In this document: positions 13,974 to 24,011 of the stretch, piece by piece | Layout of the letters: each line of letters starts with the position of its first letter | How positions within the stretch are numbered: the stretch's first letter is position 1 | Assembly: GCA_017517865.1 (NCBI GenBank) | Contig: JAFWYB010000029.1 | Location: 1-64,000 of the forward strand | DNA: 64,000 nucleotides | Reading direction: 5' to 3' | Source: Clostridia bacterium | Lineage (GTDB): Bacteria; Bacillota; Clostridia; Oscillospirales; Acutalibacteraceae | Notes under the pieces: model-generated | Told to the model about the DNA's origin: nothing | What the model saw: the letters and a program-made list of their open reading frames with translations, nothing else | Database searches by the model: none | Translations under genes and position numbers: made by a program

Positions 13974-15854
13974 ATGGCAAAGAAACAGTTTAAAGCAGAG
14001 TCTAAAAAGCTTATGGATATGATGATAAATTCCATTTATACCCATAAAGATATATTTCTTCGCGAGCTCATCTCCAATGCAAGCGATGCTCTCGACAAGC
14101 GTTATTATAACGCAATGAATGAGGGAGAAACCGGACTTGACAGAGAGGATTACAAAATAAAAATCGAAATAGATAAAGAAAACAGACTTCTCACAATCAG
14201 CGATAACGGCTGCGGTATGAGTGAAAAGGAGCTTGAATCTAACCTTGGTACAATTGCCAAAAGCGGATCTCTTGATTTTAAGAGCGGTGTTGAAAAGGGC
14301 AGTGAGGTTGAGATTATCGGTCAGTTCGGTGTAGGCTTCTATTCCGCATTTATGGTCAGCGACAAGGTTACGGTGCTTTCAAAGGCACAGGGCAGCGATG
14401 AGGCTTTCAGATGGGAATCTGAGGGCGTTGACGGCTACACAGTTTCACCTGCAGAAAAGGAAGAAGCAGGTACGGTTATAACCCTTCACATCAAGGAAAG
14501 CACCGAGGAAGAGGATTACGACAAGTACCTCGGCCAGTATACAATTCAGAATATCGTTTCAAAATATTCCGATTACATACGCTATCCCATTATGCTCGAT
14601 ATGGAAAGAACCGAGCTTAAAGAGGGCACAGAGGATGAATACGAAACCATAACTGAAGCGACTCAGCTTAATTCAATGGTACCTCTCTGGAGAAAGAGCA
14701 AGAGTGAGATTACCGACGAGGACTATAACAGCTTCTATCAGTCAAAATTTTACGATTATGAAGCACCCTTAAAGACTATCCACTCAAAAACCGAGGGACA
14801 GATTTCCTACGATGCCCTTCTTTTTATTCCTGCTCACGCACCCTTTGATTACTACTCAAAGGATTTCGAAAAGGGTCTTGCACTTTATACAAACGGTGTT
14901 GTTATAATGGAAAAATGCAAGGAGCTTCTTCCTGATTACTTCTCATTTGTCAAGGGTCTTGTTGACTCGGCTGATCTTACACTTAATATTTCAAGAGAAA
15001 CTCTTCAGCAGGACCATCTTCTGAAGGTTATTGCAAAGAACATAGAGAAGAAAATAAAATCTGAGCTTGAAAAAATGCTCCGTACTGACCGTGAAAAGTA
15101 CGAAGAATTCTACAATGCCTTCGGTGTACAGTTAAAGTTTGGTATCTACAGTGACTATGGCAGAAACAAGGAAACACTGCAGGACCTTATTATGTTCGTT
15201 TCCTCAAACGAAAAGAAGCTTGTTTCACTTTCCGAGTATGTTGACCGTATGCCCGAAAGTCAGAATACGATTTATTTTGCAACAGGTGAAACCATTGATA
15301 AAATCGACCTTCTTCCGCAAACAGACAGCGTAAAAGCAAAAGGCTACGAGATTCTTTACTGTACTGACGACGTTGACGAATTTGCATTACAGATGCTCCG
15401 TGAATACAAGGGCAAGACCTTTACAAATATCTGTGCGGCAAATCTTGACCTCGACACCGAGGAGGAAAAAGAAGCTCTCAGAGCCGAAAACGAAGAGGCT
15501 AAGGAACTTCTCAGCTTCCTTAAGGAAAGTCTCGGTGATGCCGTAAGCGAGGTGCGCTTTACAAATAAGCTTAAAAACCACCCCGTTTGTCTTACCAGCG
15601 AGGGAATGATGAGTCTTGGTATGGAAAAGGTGCTTTCTGCAATGCCGGGTGCCAACGGGGGAGTAAAGGCAACGGTTGTGCTTGAAATCAATAAGGATCA
15701 TCCCGTTGCGGATAAAATCAAGGCACTTTATGAAACAGATAAAGAAAAGACCGCTAAATATGCAAAGATTCTCTATGCACAGTCATGCTTAATTGCAGGT
15801 AAGTCAATTGAGAACCCCACAGAGTATAGCGAGCTTGTGTGTGAATTGATGTAA
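13974..15854 (+). CDS. htpG: Molecular chaperone HtpG (Hsp90)
   Basis: A 626-residue cytosolic ATP-dependent chaperone of normal family length. The GHKL ATPase domain shows ELISNASDALDK (ATP/Mg binding), DNGCGM and GQFGVGFYSAFM. The middle domain runs from about residue 220 to 490 and contains NISRETLQQ with the conserved arginine. The dimerisation domain is at the C-terminus. AGGAG precedes the ATG. A CIRCE site lies between promoter and start, so it belongs to the HrcA regulon. This is a single-gene unit. htpG being under CIRCE rather than in another heat-shock class is a known variation among Firmicutes. Confidence 0.97.
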   Translation: MAKKQFKAESKKLMDMMINSIYTHKDIFLRELISNASDALDKRYYNAMNEGETGLDREDYKIKIEIDKENRLLTISDNGCGMSEKELESNLGTIAKSGSLDFKSGVEKGSEVEIIGQFGVGFYSAFMVSDKVTVLSKAQGSDEAFRWESEGVDGYTVSPAEKEEAGTVITLHIKESTEEEDYDKYLGQYTIQNIVSKYSDYIRYPIMLDMERTELKEGTEDEYETITEATQLNSMVPLWRKSKSEITDEDYNSFYQSKFYDYEAPLKTIHSKTEGQISYDALLFIPAHAPFDYYSKDFEKGLALYTNGVVIMEKCKELLPDYFSFVKGLVDSADLTLNISRETLQQDHLLKVIAKNIEKKIKSELEKMLRTDREKYEEFYNAFGVQLKFGIYSDYGRNKETLQDLIMFVSSNEKKLVSLSEYVDRMPESQNTIYFATGETIDKIDLLPQTDSVKAKGYEILYCTDDVDEFALQMLREYKGKTFTNICAANLDLDTEEEKEALRAENEEAKELLSFLKESLGDAVSEVRFTNKLKNHPVCLTSEGMMSLGMEKVLSAMPGANGGVKATVVLEINKDHPVADKIKALYETDKEKTAKYAKILYAQSCLIAGKSIENPTEYSELVCELM

Positions 15855-15866
15855 ATATTATAAAAC

Positions 15867-15894
15867 AACCGCCGGAGATTTCTCTCCGGCGGTT
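15867..15894. terminator. Hairpin between htpG and the convergent M20 gene
   Basis: AACCGCCGGAGA (15867-15878) pairs perfectly with TCTCCGGCGGTT (15883-15894). The minus-strand side has the better T content, but its position between convergent genes suits both. Confidence 0.7.
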
Positions 15895-15924
15895 CGACAT
15901 ATCTGAAATTAAATTATACTCAAA

Positions 15925-15971
15925 ACGCCGCAAGGCGTTCCCTGACTACTGGCTACTGCCTACTGACTACT
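15925..15971. repeat. Short intergenic repeat of CTGACTACT/GGCTACTGC units
   Basis: A small ACGCC/GGCGT hairpin is followed by CTGACTACT (15942-15950), GGCTACTGC and a second CTGACTACT (15963-15971). No coding role is apparent. Confidence 0.4.
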
Positions 15972-15975
15972 TAAA

Positions 15976-17451
15976 TTACTCCTCGGCACTTGCACGTCTG
16001 ATATAGTTCTTGAAGAACTTAAGTGCATCCTCAAGGCAGGCAACGGGAATTTTCTCATTTGTTCCGTGAGCACCTCTGAGAAGCTCAATGCTTACTCTGA
16101 AGGGAGCGTAACGGTAAATATTCTCACAGATAGGCTCATAGTTATAAGCATCGGTGCCTCCCATAACGAGATAGGGAGCAATGATTGAGTTAGGCTCAAG
16201 GTTTTTGCAGATGTCACCGATGATTTTAAAGGTTCTTGAATCTGTGGAGGAGAACTTCGAAGCCTCTTTTGAGTTGAGAACATTGATCTCAAGATTGTCA
16301 TTCTTGCAGACCTTTCTGATGTGGTCAACAAGGTCCTGCTTGGTTGTGCCGGGCATAGCTCTGAAGTTTACCGTGGCAGATGCACGCTGGGGCAGTACGT
16401 TAGCTGCGGGGCTGCCTTGAGCCATGGTAACTGCGGTTGTTGTTCTTACGAAGCAGGCACCGAAGGGGATCTGCTTGGCAAGCTGAAGAATCAGAGGTCT
16501 GAGAAGGGGAATGTTGCAGGTGATAAGACGTACGGGATATGTACACTCTCTGCCGATTGCATCCATAAGATCCTTCATAAGCTGATTGAAGGACGATTTG
16601 AACTGATGATCCTCGAGGGCCTGAATTGCTCTTGCAAGCTCACCGAGGGCATTGTGCTTGGGAGGCTGTGAAGAATGGCCGCCCTTGCCGTTTACAACTA
16701 TTTCAATGTCTGAATAGCCTTTTTCAGCAATGCCGATGCCTATAAGATATTTGTTGTTTAGTACACCCGGCACGTTTACGGGAATAATTGCACCGCCCTC
16801 GTCGATAACGCTGTCAAGCTCAATTCCTCTGCTTTTGAGAGTCATCATAAGGTCGTGGGCGCCGTTTACATCATTTGCAACAACTTCTTCATTGTCACCG
16901 AAAAGAAGATATACATCTCTTTCGGGTTCAAATCCGTCTGCAAGGAGAGCTTCAACAGATTCCATAACTGCAATAAGGTGATTTTTCATATCAATTGTGC
17001 CGCGGCCCCAGATGTATTCTCCGTCGTCAACACCTTCAAAGGCTCCGTGAACCCAGTCCTTTTCGGTTCCACTTGTTACGGGAACAACATCCTGGTGAGC
17101 AAGAAGTGCAATGGGCTTAAGCTCGGGCTTAGTACCCTTCCAACGATAGAGAAGGTTTGCGGGAGGGATGACTTCTTTTTCAAGTCTGCTGTGTATAAGA
17201 GGGTATGCATCCTCAAGGAATTTGTGGAAACGTTCAAATTCGTTCCAGTCAACCTTTTCTGTTACTCTGTTTGATATAGTCTTGAACTGAATGGCCTTGC
17301 TCAGGTTTTCACGGTATCTCTGCACATTGAATTCCTCTTCGGGAAGGGGAGCGATATCTGCCTTTTTGGGCTTGTAAACGGCGGCGTGAACAGCATTGGC
17401 TGCTGCGGCAGCGATAAGTGTTCCGCTGATTATTTTTGTTGACTTCTTCAT
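15976..17451 (-). CDS. M20-family metallopeptidase (carboxypeptidase S/PM20D1 type)
   Basis: 491 residues. An N-terminal hydrophobic segment with Ala-rich core (1-25) suggests a membrane anchor or signal. Two-zinc ligands can be followed: His119 and Asp121 in AHQDVVPV, Asp154 in GRGTIDMK, Glu188/Glu189 in GDNEEV, and His462 in GAHGTNE. The dimerisation domain lies between, with GKGGHSSQPP near residue 260. Family members cleave small N-acyl amino acids or dipeptides. The start has AGAGGTT about 9 bp upstream on the minus strand. It is convergent with htpG and stands alone, so the substrate cannot be inferred from context. Confidence 0.87.
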   Translation of the reverse strand: MKKSTKIISGTLIAAAAANAVHAAVYKPKKADIAPLPEEEFNVQRYRENLSKAIQFKTISNRVTEKVDWNEFERFHKFLEDAYPLIHSRLEKEVIPPANLLYRWKGTKPELKPIALLAHQDVVPVTSGTEKDWVHGAFEGVDDGEYIWGRGTIDMKNHLIAVMESVEALLADGFEPERDVYLLFGDNEEVVANDVNGAHDLMMTLKSRGIELDSVIDEGGAIIPVNVPGVLNNKYLIGIGIAEKGYSDIEIVVNGKGGHSSQPPKHNALGELARAIQALEDHQFKSSFNQLMKDLMDAIGRECTYPVRLITCNIPLLRPLILQLAKQIPFGACFVRTTTAVTMAQGSPAANVLPQRASATVNFRAMPGTTKQDLVDHIRKVCKNDNLEINVLNSKEASKFSSTDSRTFKIIGDICKNLEPNSIIAPYLVMGGTDAYNYEPICENIYRYAPFRVSIELLRGAHGTNEKIPVACLEDALKFFKNYIRRASAEE

Positions 17452-17556
17452 ATTTGCAACCTCTTTCTTATATATTTACAGTTTATTATATACTTACTGA
17501 CAAATAATTTCAATAGGTTAAAGTAAGTTGATTCAAAACTTTCCTTAAAATGTGCC

Positions 17557-17585
17557 TTGACATAAGGTGGCGGATATTGTAAAAT
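17557..17585 (+). promoter_or_regulatory. Promoter of the small acidic-tail membrane protein gene
   Basis: TTGACA (17557-17562), 17-bp spacer and TAAAAT (17580-17585), 32 bp before the start codon. Confidence 0.7.
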
Positions 17586-17617
17586 AAACAAGTCATTATT
17601 TTCGGAGGTTAACGGCT

Positions 17618-17986
17618 ATGATGTCAAAAAAGATGATTAAGGTTATATGCATTATAATGGCTGTGCTTATGGCTCTCGGTACATGTGCGGCTCTTGTAAG
17701 CGTATTTGCCGTTGACGAGGCTTACTATGAAACCTACGTCAATCCCAAGACAGGCGACAACGACGGCGATTATCTTGTTCCCGCAGGAATCGCTGTCGCA
17801 GCCATTCTGGCTATTATTGTTTGTGTGGCACTTCCTAAAATGCGCAGTAAAGACAGTGACGATGACGATGATGAAGACGAGGCTGACGATGTTGAGGAAG
17901 CTGAAAACATCAAATCCTCTCCTGAAAAGACGGCCAACGTAAATAAAAACAGCGGTAAGCCCGAGATAATAAAAAAAGATAAATAA
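17618..17986 (+). CDS. Small two-helix membrane protein with acidic tail, unknown
   Basis: A 122-residue protein with GGAGGTT 8 bp before the first of two adjacent ATGs (17618 and 17621). A hydrophobic stretch at about 8-31 (signal anchor) is followed by a short loop and a second helix at about 56-72. A run of Asp/Glu near 80-98 and a Lys-rich end come after. No family is recognised. It has its own promoter and terminator, so it is a real single-gene unit. The low-complexity acidic tail is presumably cytoplasmic or wall-facing depending on topology, which cannot be settled here. Confidence 0.65.
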   Translation: MMSKKMIKVICIIMAVLMALGTCAALVSVFAVDEAYYETYVNPKTGDNDGDYLVPAGIAVAAILAIIVCVALPKMRSKDSDDDDDEDEADDVEEAENIKSSPEKTANVNKNSGKPEIIKKDK

Positions 17987-17994
17987 AATAAATT

Positions 17995-18027
17995 ACTGTC
18001 ACAGCGAATTACTGTGACAGTTTTTTA
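17995..18027 (+). terminator. Terminator of the small membrane protein gene
   Basis: ACTGTCACAG (17995-18004) pairs perfectly with CTGTGACAGT (18012-18021), followed by TTTTTT. Confidence 0.88.
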
Positions 18028-18114
18028 TATATAAAATATTGTAAATTCTGTTTATATGTGTTAATATGTAATGGTGAATCCGGACAAAGGTCCGTTAAAG
18101 AAAAGGAGATAATT

Positions 18115-20079
18115 ATGAAAAAGCTTTTATCTTTATTGCTTGCTCTTGTTATGCTTATGTCATTGTGTTCAACGGGTATATCAGCAGCATATGAAATTTC
18201 ACAAAAGACAAAATACCCGGTTATTGTTGTACCCGGATTTATGTCGGGTGAGCTTTCAAAAATCGATGAAGAAACAGGTGAAATTGTCACCGTCTGGAGT
18301 TGGGGCGCTGCAGCGAACCTTGTAGGCGGAGCCTCCTCGGGAAATCTCGGCGGTATCGTATCTGATTTTGCTACCTACCTTCTTGCCGGCGATGTTGACC
18401 CTATTGCAAAGAGACTCGGTGAAGGCTTCAACAGAATTTTTGTTGATTTAAAATCAAATCCCGACGGCAGCAGCTATAATGAGGATGTATTTGTTACTCT
18501 TACCGAGCCCGAAAAAACGAATTTTAAATATCTTATGGAAACCTATCCTGACGGCTCCTATCAGCAGGAGGGTGAGATTATGGCTCATGTCTGTCAGGAG
18601 GTCGGTGCCGAAAATGCATTTGCCTTCAATTATGATTTCAGACTCGGTGCAGTTGATGCCGCAGAATGTCTTAAGGACTATATTGATGCCGTTCTCGAAT
18701 ATACTGGCAGTGAAAAGGTAAATATTTTTGCTGTTTCACACGGCGGCCAGGTTACGGGTACATATCTTACTCTTTACGGTGACGAGGGCAAGGTAAATAA
18801 TGCCGTGCTTACATTTCCGGCTCTTGGCGGTGCGGGTATTGCATACGATGCATTCAATTACAATCATGAGGGCTTCAGCTTCGGCGATGTCGGTCTTCTT
18901 GTTTTCATTCAGCACGCTATGATGCTTGAAGAGGATTTACAGTATCTTGTTGAAGCGGGTCTTTTAGGCTTCCTTGATGAGCTTGCAAGTGCTCTTGTAC
19001 CTTATTGCTTTGAAACTATCGGTTGTTGGGGCAGCCTTTGGGACTTTATTCCCGTTGAGCATTATGATGCGCTCAAGGCTGAGCTTCTTGATGAAGAAAT
19101 CAATGCAGGCCTTATTGAAAAGAGTGACTTTATGCACTATGAAATTATGTCTTCCAACGGTGAATATAACTATGCCGAAGGCTTCAGAAGAGCTCAGCAG
19201 GCCGGCACTAACATATATATAATGGCGGGCTACGATATTCAGATTGTAACCGGTATGACTGTTTCGTCTGATGCTATTATACCTACAACTGCTGCAACGG
19301 GAGCTGTTTGTGCTCCCTTGGGTGAACGTTTTGCTGACGGCTATACTCAGGCTGTCGATAACGGCTACAATCAGCTTTCACCTACAATGACCGTCGATGC
19401 GTCAACGGGCTATCTTCCCGAGCATACCTGGTATGTTCAGGATTATCATCACGGTATGACCTATAAGGATGAATATACCCGTGACCTTCTTTATACACTT
19501 CTTCTTAACGATGAAAGCTATGACATACATTCCTTCCCGGAATTTCCGCAGTTTCACGCTACAACAAACCCTGCTCATGCCGTTCATGCTCAGTTTGACA
19601 GCAGTGTTGAGGGTTACGCTTCCTCTGAGGACAGTGCACTTGTAATAAAAAACATCTGTGCCGAAAGCAGTGTGATGATAACTGCAATCAATGTAAAAGG
19701 TAACGATGATATTTCCTTCAGCCTTTCTCCGATGATTCTTAAGCCGGGTGAAAGCAGGTCTGTTGAGTTCAAGGGTGAATTCGATGAGGTGAGCTTGAGC
19801 AATTTTGAAATCAGCATTTCTTATCTTATCGGTAATCTTACACCTGTCGGTCAGCGTACCTTTGATTTTGTTCTTATGAACGGTGAGGCTGCAGAATATG
19901 ACGGTGAGAACCCCTATGTTGCAGATGAATATGACAATGGTATGGAAGATGTTATCGGCTCTGAAACAGTGGGTATTCTTGAGAAATTCGGAGTAAAAAC
20001 ACTTGTATCAATTGTTTTTGAAACGGTAATGAAAGTTTATGATTTTATTAACGATATAATCGCACGTTTTACAAAATAA
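18115..20079 (+). CDS. Secreted alpha/beta hydrolase (LCAT/lipase-like)
   Basis: 654 residues from the ATG at 18115 (AGGAGAT upstream; the longer frame from 18058 lacks an SD). A clear signal peptide (residues 1-23, ISAAYE cleavage zone) is followed by YPVIVVPGFMSGEL, typical of the oxyanion strand in lecithin:cholesterol acyltransferase-like hydrolases. The nucleophile elbow is AVSHGGQ with Ser208, so the usual first Gly of GxSxG is Ala. The C-terminal ~130 residues form a separate beta-rich region and an amphipathic end. Likely an exported esterase or lipase; the substrate is unknown. Single-gene transcript. Confidence 0.78.
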   Translation: MKKLLSLLLALVMLMSLCSTGISAAYEISQKTKYPVIVVPGFMSGELSKIDEETGEIVTVWSWGAAANLVGGASSGNLGGIVSDFATYLLAGDVDPIAKRLGEGFNRIFVDLKSNPDGSSYNEDVFVTLTEPEKTNFKYLMETYPDGSYQQEGEIMAHVCQEVGAENAFAFNYDFRLGAVDAAECLKDYIDAVLEYTGSEKVNIFAVSHGGQVTGTYLTLYGDEGKVNNAVLTFPALGGAGIAYDAFNYNHEGFSFGDVGLLVFIQHAMMLEEDLQYLVEAGLLGFLDELASALVPYCFETIGCWGSLWDFIPVEHYDALKAELLDEEINAGLIEKSDFMHYEIMSSNGEYNYAEGFRRAQQAGTNIYIMAGYDIQIVTGMTVSSDAIIPTTAATGAVCAPLGERFADGYTQAVDNGYNQLSPTMTVDASTGYLPEHTWYVQDYHHGMTYKDEYTRDLLYTLLLNDESYDIHSFPEFPQFHATTNPAHAVHAQFDSSVEGYASSEDSALVIKNICAESSVMITAINVKGNDDISFSLSPMILKPGESRSVEFKGEFDEVSLSNFEISISYLIGNLTPVGQRTFDFVLMNGEAAEYDGENPYVADEYDNGMEDVIGSETVGILEKFGVKTLVSIVFETVMKVYDFINDIIARFTK

Positions 20080-20082
20080 TTT

Positions 20083-20111
20083 TCGGGAGCAGCTTGCTCC
20101 CGATTTTTTTT
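20083..20111 (+). terminator. Terminator of the secreted hydrolase gene
   Basis: TCGGGAGC pairs with GCTCCCGA around a five-base loop, followed by eight T. Confidence 0.9.
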
Positions 20112-20194
20112 GCCTTTTTTCTGAATATTGATCGGTGTAATGAGCAATACTATGAATACACGGTGAGCTTCTCACTGTTCGGGAGGTGATATTT

Positions 20195-21821
<1,627 letters not shown>

Positions 21822-21829
21822 ACATAAAG

Positions 21830-21862
21830 CGACACGGATTAAATTCTGTGTCGTTTTGTTTC
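21830..21862 (+). terminator. Terminator of gdhA
   Basis: CGACACGGA (21830-21838) pairs with TCTGTGTCG (21845-21853), one G-T pair, followed by TTTTGTTTC. Confidence 0.8.
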
Positions 21863-22008
21863 TTTTGAGTTTATAATATTCATTAAATTCACAAAAAATA
21901 TTAAAGGAATGTTTATATTACCATTTGGAAAATTTAATATAATTTTAGTGAAAGAATATATAATTTATATACAGATGGATTTTATTCGAAGAAACGGAGG
22001 AAAAAACA

Positions 22009-22635
22009 ATGACTTTTACTGACTATGCAGAAAAGGCACTCAAAAAGCTCCCTAACACGAAATCTGCTTATCTTTATAAGCAAGAGGTTATCGCTCGTAT
22101 GACCGAAAGAGCAAATGAGCTTGTAAAAAGCGGACTTAGCGACAATAAGGTTATAAACGAGCTTATTATCGATGAATTCAGCAATATAGAAAAAGAGTAT
22201 TATGTGAGGCTCAAGAATAAAAATAAAAAGAAAAAAGCTCAGAATAAGGGAACACTCGCAGCACTCGGTATTATCGGATATATTCTGATTCTTGTGGGAG
22301 CTTTCCTCGGTGTCAGCTTTGTTACCGGTGCATGGAATAAAACCTGGCTTATTATAGTAGTGGGTATTCTCGGCGCTGTTATTGCCGGTCTTGCGACAGC
22401 TTGTGTTGCGGCTTTTGCCAAAAAGAAAAAATTTGCAATTTTTGCACTTCTCGTTGCAATTCCCGCCATTGCCTCACTTGTTTACGTCATTCTCGGAATC
22501 ACCGGCCTTCTTTCGTGGCATCCGGGCTGGCTTATTGTTGTGGCTTCGGTTTTTGTTGATTTTCTTATAGTAGCCCTAAGGATTATTGCATCGTCCGGGA
22601 AGAAAGATGAGGATGAAATATGGGAAGACGATTAA
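22009..22635 (+). CDS. Polytopic membrane protein of unknown function
   Basis: A 208-residue protein with GGAGG 9 bp before the ATG. The first ~80 residues are soluble and helical, ending in a Lys-rich KNKNKKKKAQNK stretch. Four membrane helices follow (about 84-103, 113-136, 142-164 and 170-190), then an acidic tail. The soluble part resembles the N-terminal permease-like prefix of DUF1700-type proteins but is not a certain match. It overlaps the following acyltransferase gene by 16 bp, so the two are co-translated and probably act together. Which substrate or lipid it handles is unknown. Confidence 0.65.
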   Translation: MTFTDYAEKALKKLPNTKSAYLYKQEVIARMTERANELVKSGLSDNKVINELIIDEFSNIEKEYYVRLKNKNKKKKAQNKGTLAALGIIGYILILVGAFLGVSFVTGAWNKTWLIIVVGILGAVIAGLATACVAAFAKKKKFAIFALLVAIPAIASLVYVILGITGLLSWHPGWLIVVASVFVDFLIVALRIIASSGKKDEDEIWEDD

Positions 22636-23894
22636 ACGCTGAGCTTTGGGATAAAATGCACTACCTTTTCCGCGATTTCAACGACAGAATGGTGCATCTT
22701 GAGCTTCATTATGATTTTGAAATTGACCTTGAAACATTGAAAACAGTTCTGATATGCTTCTTTGAGAAGGCGCCCGTGCTTCACTCAAGGTTTGTCGATA
22801 ATAAGGTCAGCCCATATTGGGAGGTTATGCCCTATAAAATTGAAGATGTTATTACGGTGAAGCATACGGACAACGTTGAAAAAGATATTGATGAGTTCCT
22901 TACACAGTACATACCGCCCGAAAGTGATCTGCAGATGAAGGTGGGAGTTTTCTATTACGAGGGTAAAACTGCACTTTGTATGGTTGAAAACCATATGTGT
23001 ATGGACGGAGGCGATTTCAAATATTTTATCAGAAGCTTCTGCAAGGCATACAGTGATTACGCTCAGAGGGGCATCAGTCCTATAGCGCTCAGAGAGGGTA
23101 CGAGATCATATGAGTCGGTTTACGGTAATTTTTCTAAAACCCAGGAAAAAATGGCAAGAAATCTTTACCGCAACGTATGTGCTAAGGATACACACAGTTT
23201 TCCGCTTACCGAAAGCAGAGCCGATGACCGCTCTTTTATTGCAAGAAGAAAGATTTCGCAGGAAACCTTCCTTAAGCTGAAGTCTGTTGGTAAGGCTCAC
23301 GGCGCTACGGTAAACGATATGCTCGTTACGGCTTATTTCTATTCGCTTTATGAACTTGCAGACTACGGTGAGAACGAAAGCGTAACGATTTCCTGCGCAA
23401 TTGACCTCAGACGCCATATGAAGGATGATGAGGGTCAGGGTGTAACCAATCACACAGCCTTTATGCAGTGTAATATACCGAGACGCGGCAGAAATATTTT
23501 TGAAACTCTTCAGTATGTTGTAAACAGCTCGAATCTTTTCAAAAAGGATAAATTTATGGGACTTTACGGCCTGCCGTTGCTCAGGTTTGCTTATAAAATA
23601 CTTCCGCATTCCGCAAGCGAAGAGATTATAAAAATAGGCTATTCAAATCCGCTTCTTGCGATGAGCAACATAGGTATTCTCGACCATAAAGCACTCTCTC
23701 TTAACGGTTATGAGCCGGTTGACGGATTTATGACGGGCGCTGTCAAATATAAGCCGTACGTGCTTCTTTCCGCAACGTCGATGAGAAACGTTATAACTCT
23801 TTCTATGTGTGTAAGAGGTAACGAAGAGGACAAAAGAATAGTTGAACGATTCTTTGATATTTTTGAAGAAAGTATAGAAAAGCTTATATCCTGA
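22620..23894 (+). CDS. Condensation-domain-like acyltransferase
   Basis: A 424-residue protein. HMCMDG (His125 to Gly130) fits the HxxxDG active-site motif shared by condensation domains, wax ester synthases and PapA/alcohol acetyltransferase-like enzymes. The later segment around AIDLRRHM, about residue 260, fits the DFG-side region loosely. There is no carrier protein, adenylation or other NRPS domain, so it is a stand-alone acyltransferase rather than part of a peptide synthetase. It starts inside the 3' end of the membrane protein gene, implying coupled work near the membrane. Donor and acceptor are unknown. Confidence 0.72.
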   Translation: MGRRLNAELWDKMHYLFRDFNDRMVHLELHYDFEIDLETLKTVLICFFEKAPVLHSRFVDNKVSPYWEVMPYKIEDVITVKHTDNVEKDIDEFLTQYIPPESDLQMKVGVFYYEGKTALCMVENHMCMDGGDFKYFIRSFCKAYSDYAQRGISPIALREGTRSYESVYGNFSKTQEKMARNLYRNVCAKDTHSFPLTESRADDRSFIARRKISQETFLKLKSVGKAHGATVNDMLVTAYFYSLYELADYGENESVTISCAIDLRRHMKDDEGQGVTNHTAFMQCNIPRRGRNIFETLQYVVNSSNLFKKDKFMGLYGLPLLRFAYKILPHSASEEIIKIGYSNPLLAMSNIGILDHKALSLNGYEPVDGFMTGAVKYKPYVLLSATSMRNVITLSMCVRGNEEDKRIVERFFDIFEESIEKLIS

Positions 23895-23902
23895 ATTGCT
23901 TG

Positions 23903-23932
23903 AACCCCGCTCAACCGGCGGGGTTTATTTAT
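23903..23932 (+). terminator. Terminator of the membrane protein-acyltransferase operon
   Basis: AACCCCGC (23903-23910) pairs with GCGGGGTT (23918-23925), followed by TATTTAT. Confidence 0.75.
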
Positions 23933-23942
23933 ACCTTTTTCA

Positions 23943-23974
23943 TTGACATTGAATGCTGTTTCTGCTAATATAAT
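23943..23974 (+). promoter_or_regulatory. Promoter of the GH35 gene
   Basis: TTGACA at 23943-23948 is followed by TAATAT at 23966-23971 (17-bp spacer) overlapping TATAAT at 23969-23974. Confidence 0.65.
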
Positions 23975-24011
23975 TTTAATTAAAGAAATAAACGTGAAAG
24001 TCGGTGGACGT

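Noticed and set aside
18115-20079. Classical GxSxG lipase
   Set aside because: The elbow is AVSHGG; the hydrolase fold call is kept, but lipase activity is not claimed.
23943-24011. Upstream start of the GH35 gene
   Set aside because: The codon is part of the -35 box of the promoter, so it cannot be in the mRNA.
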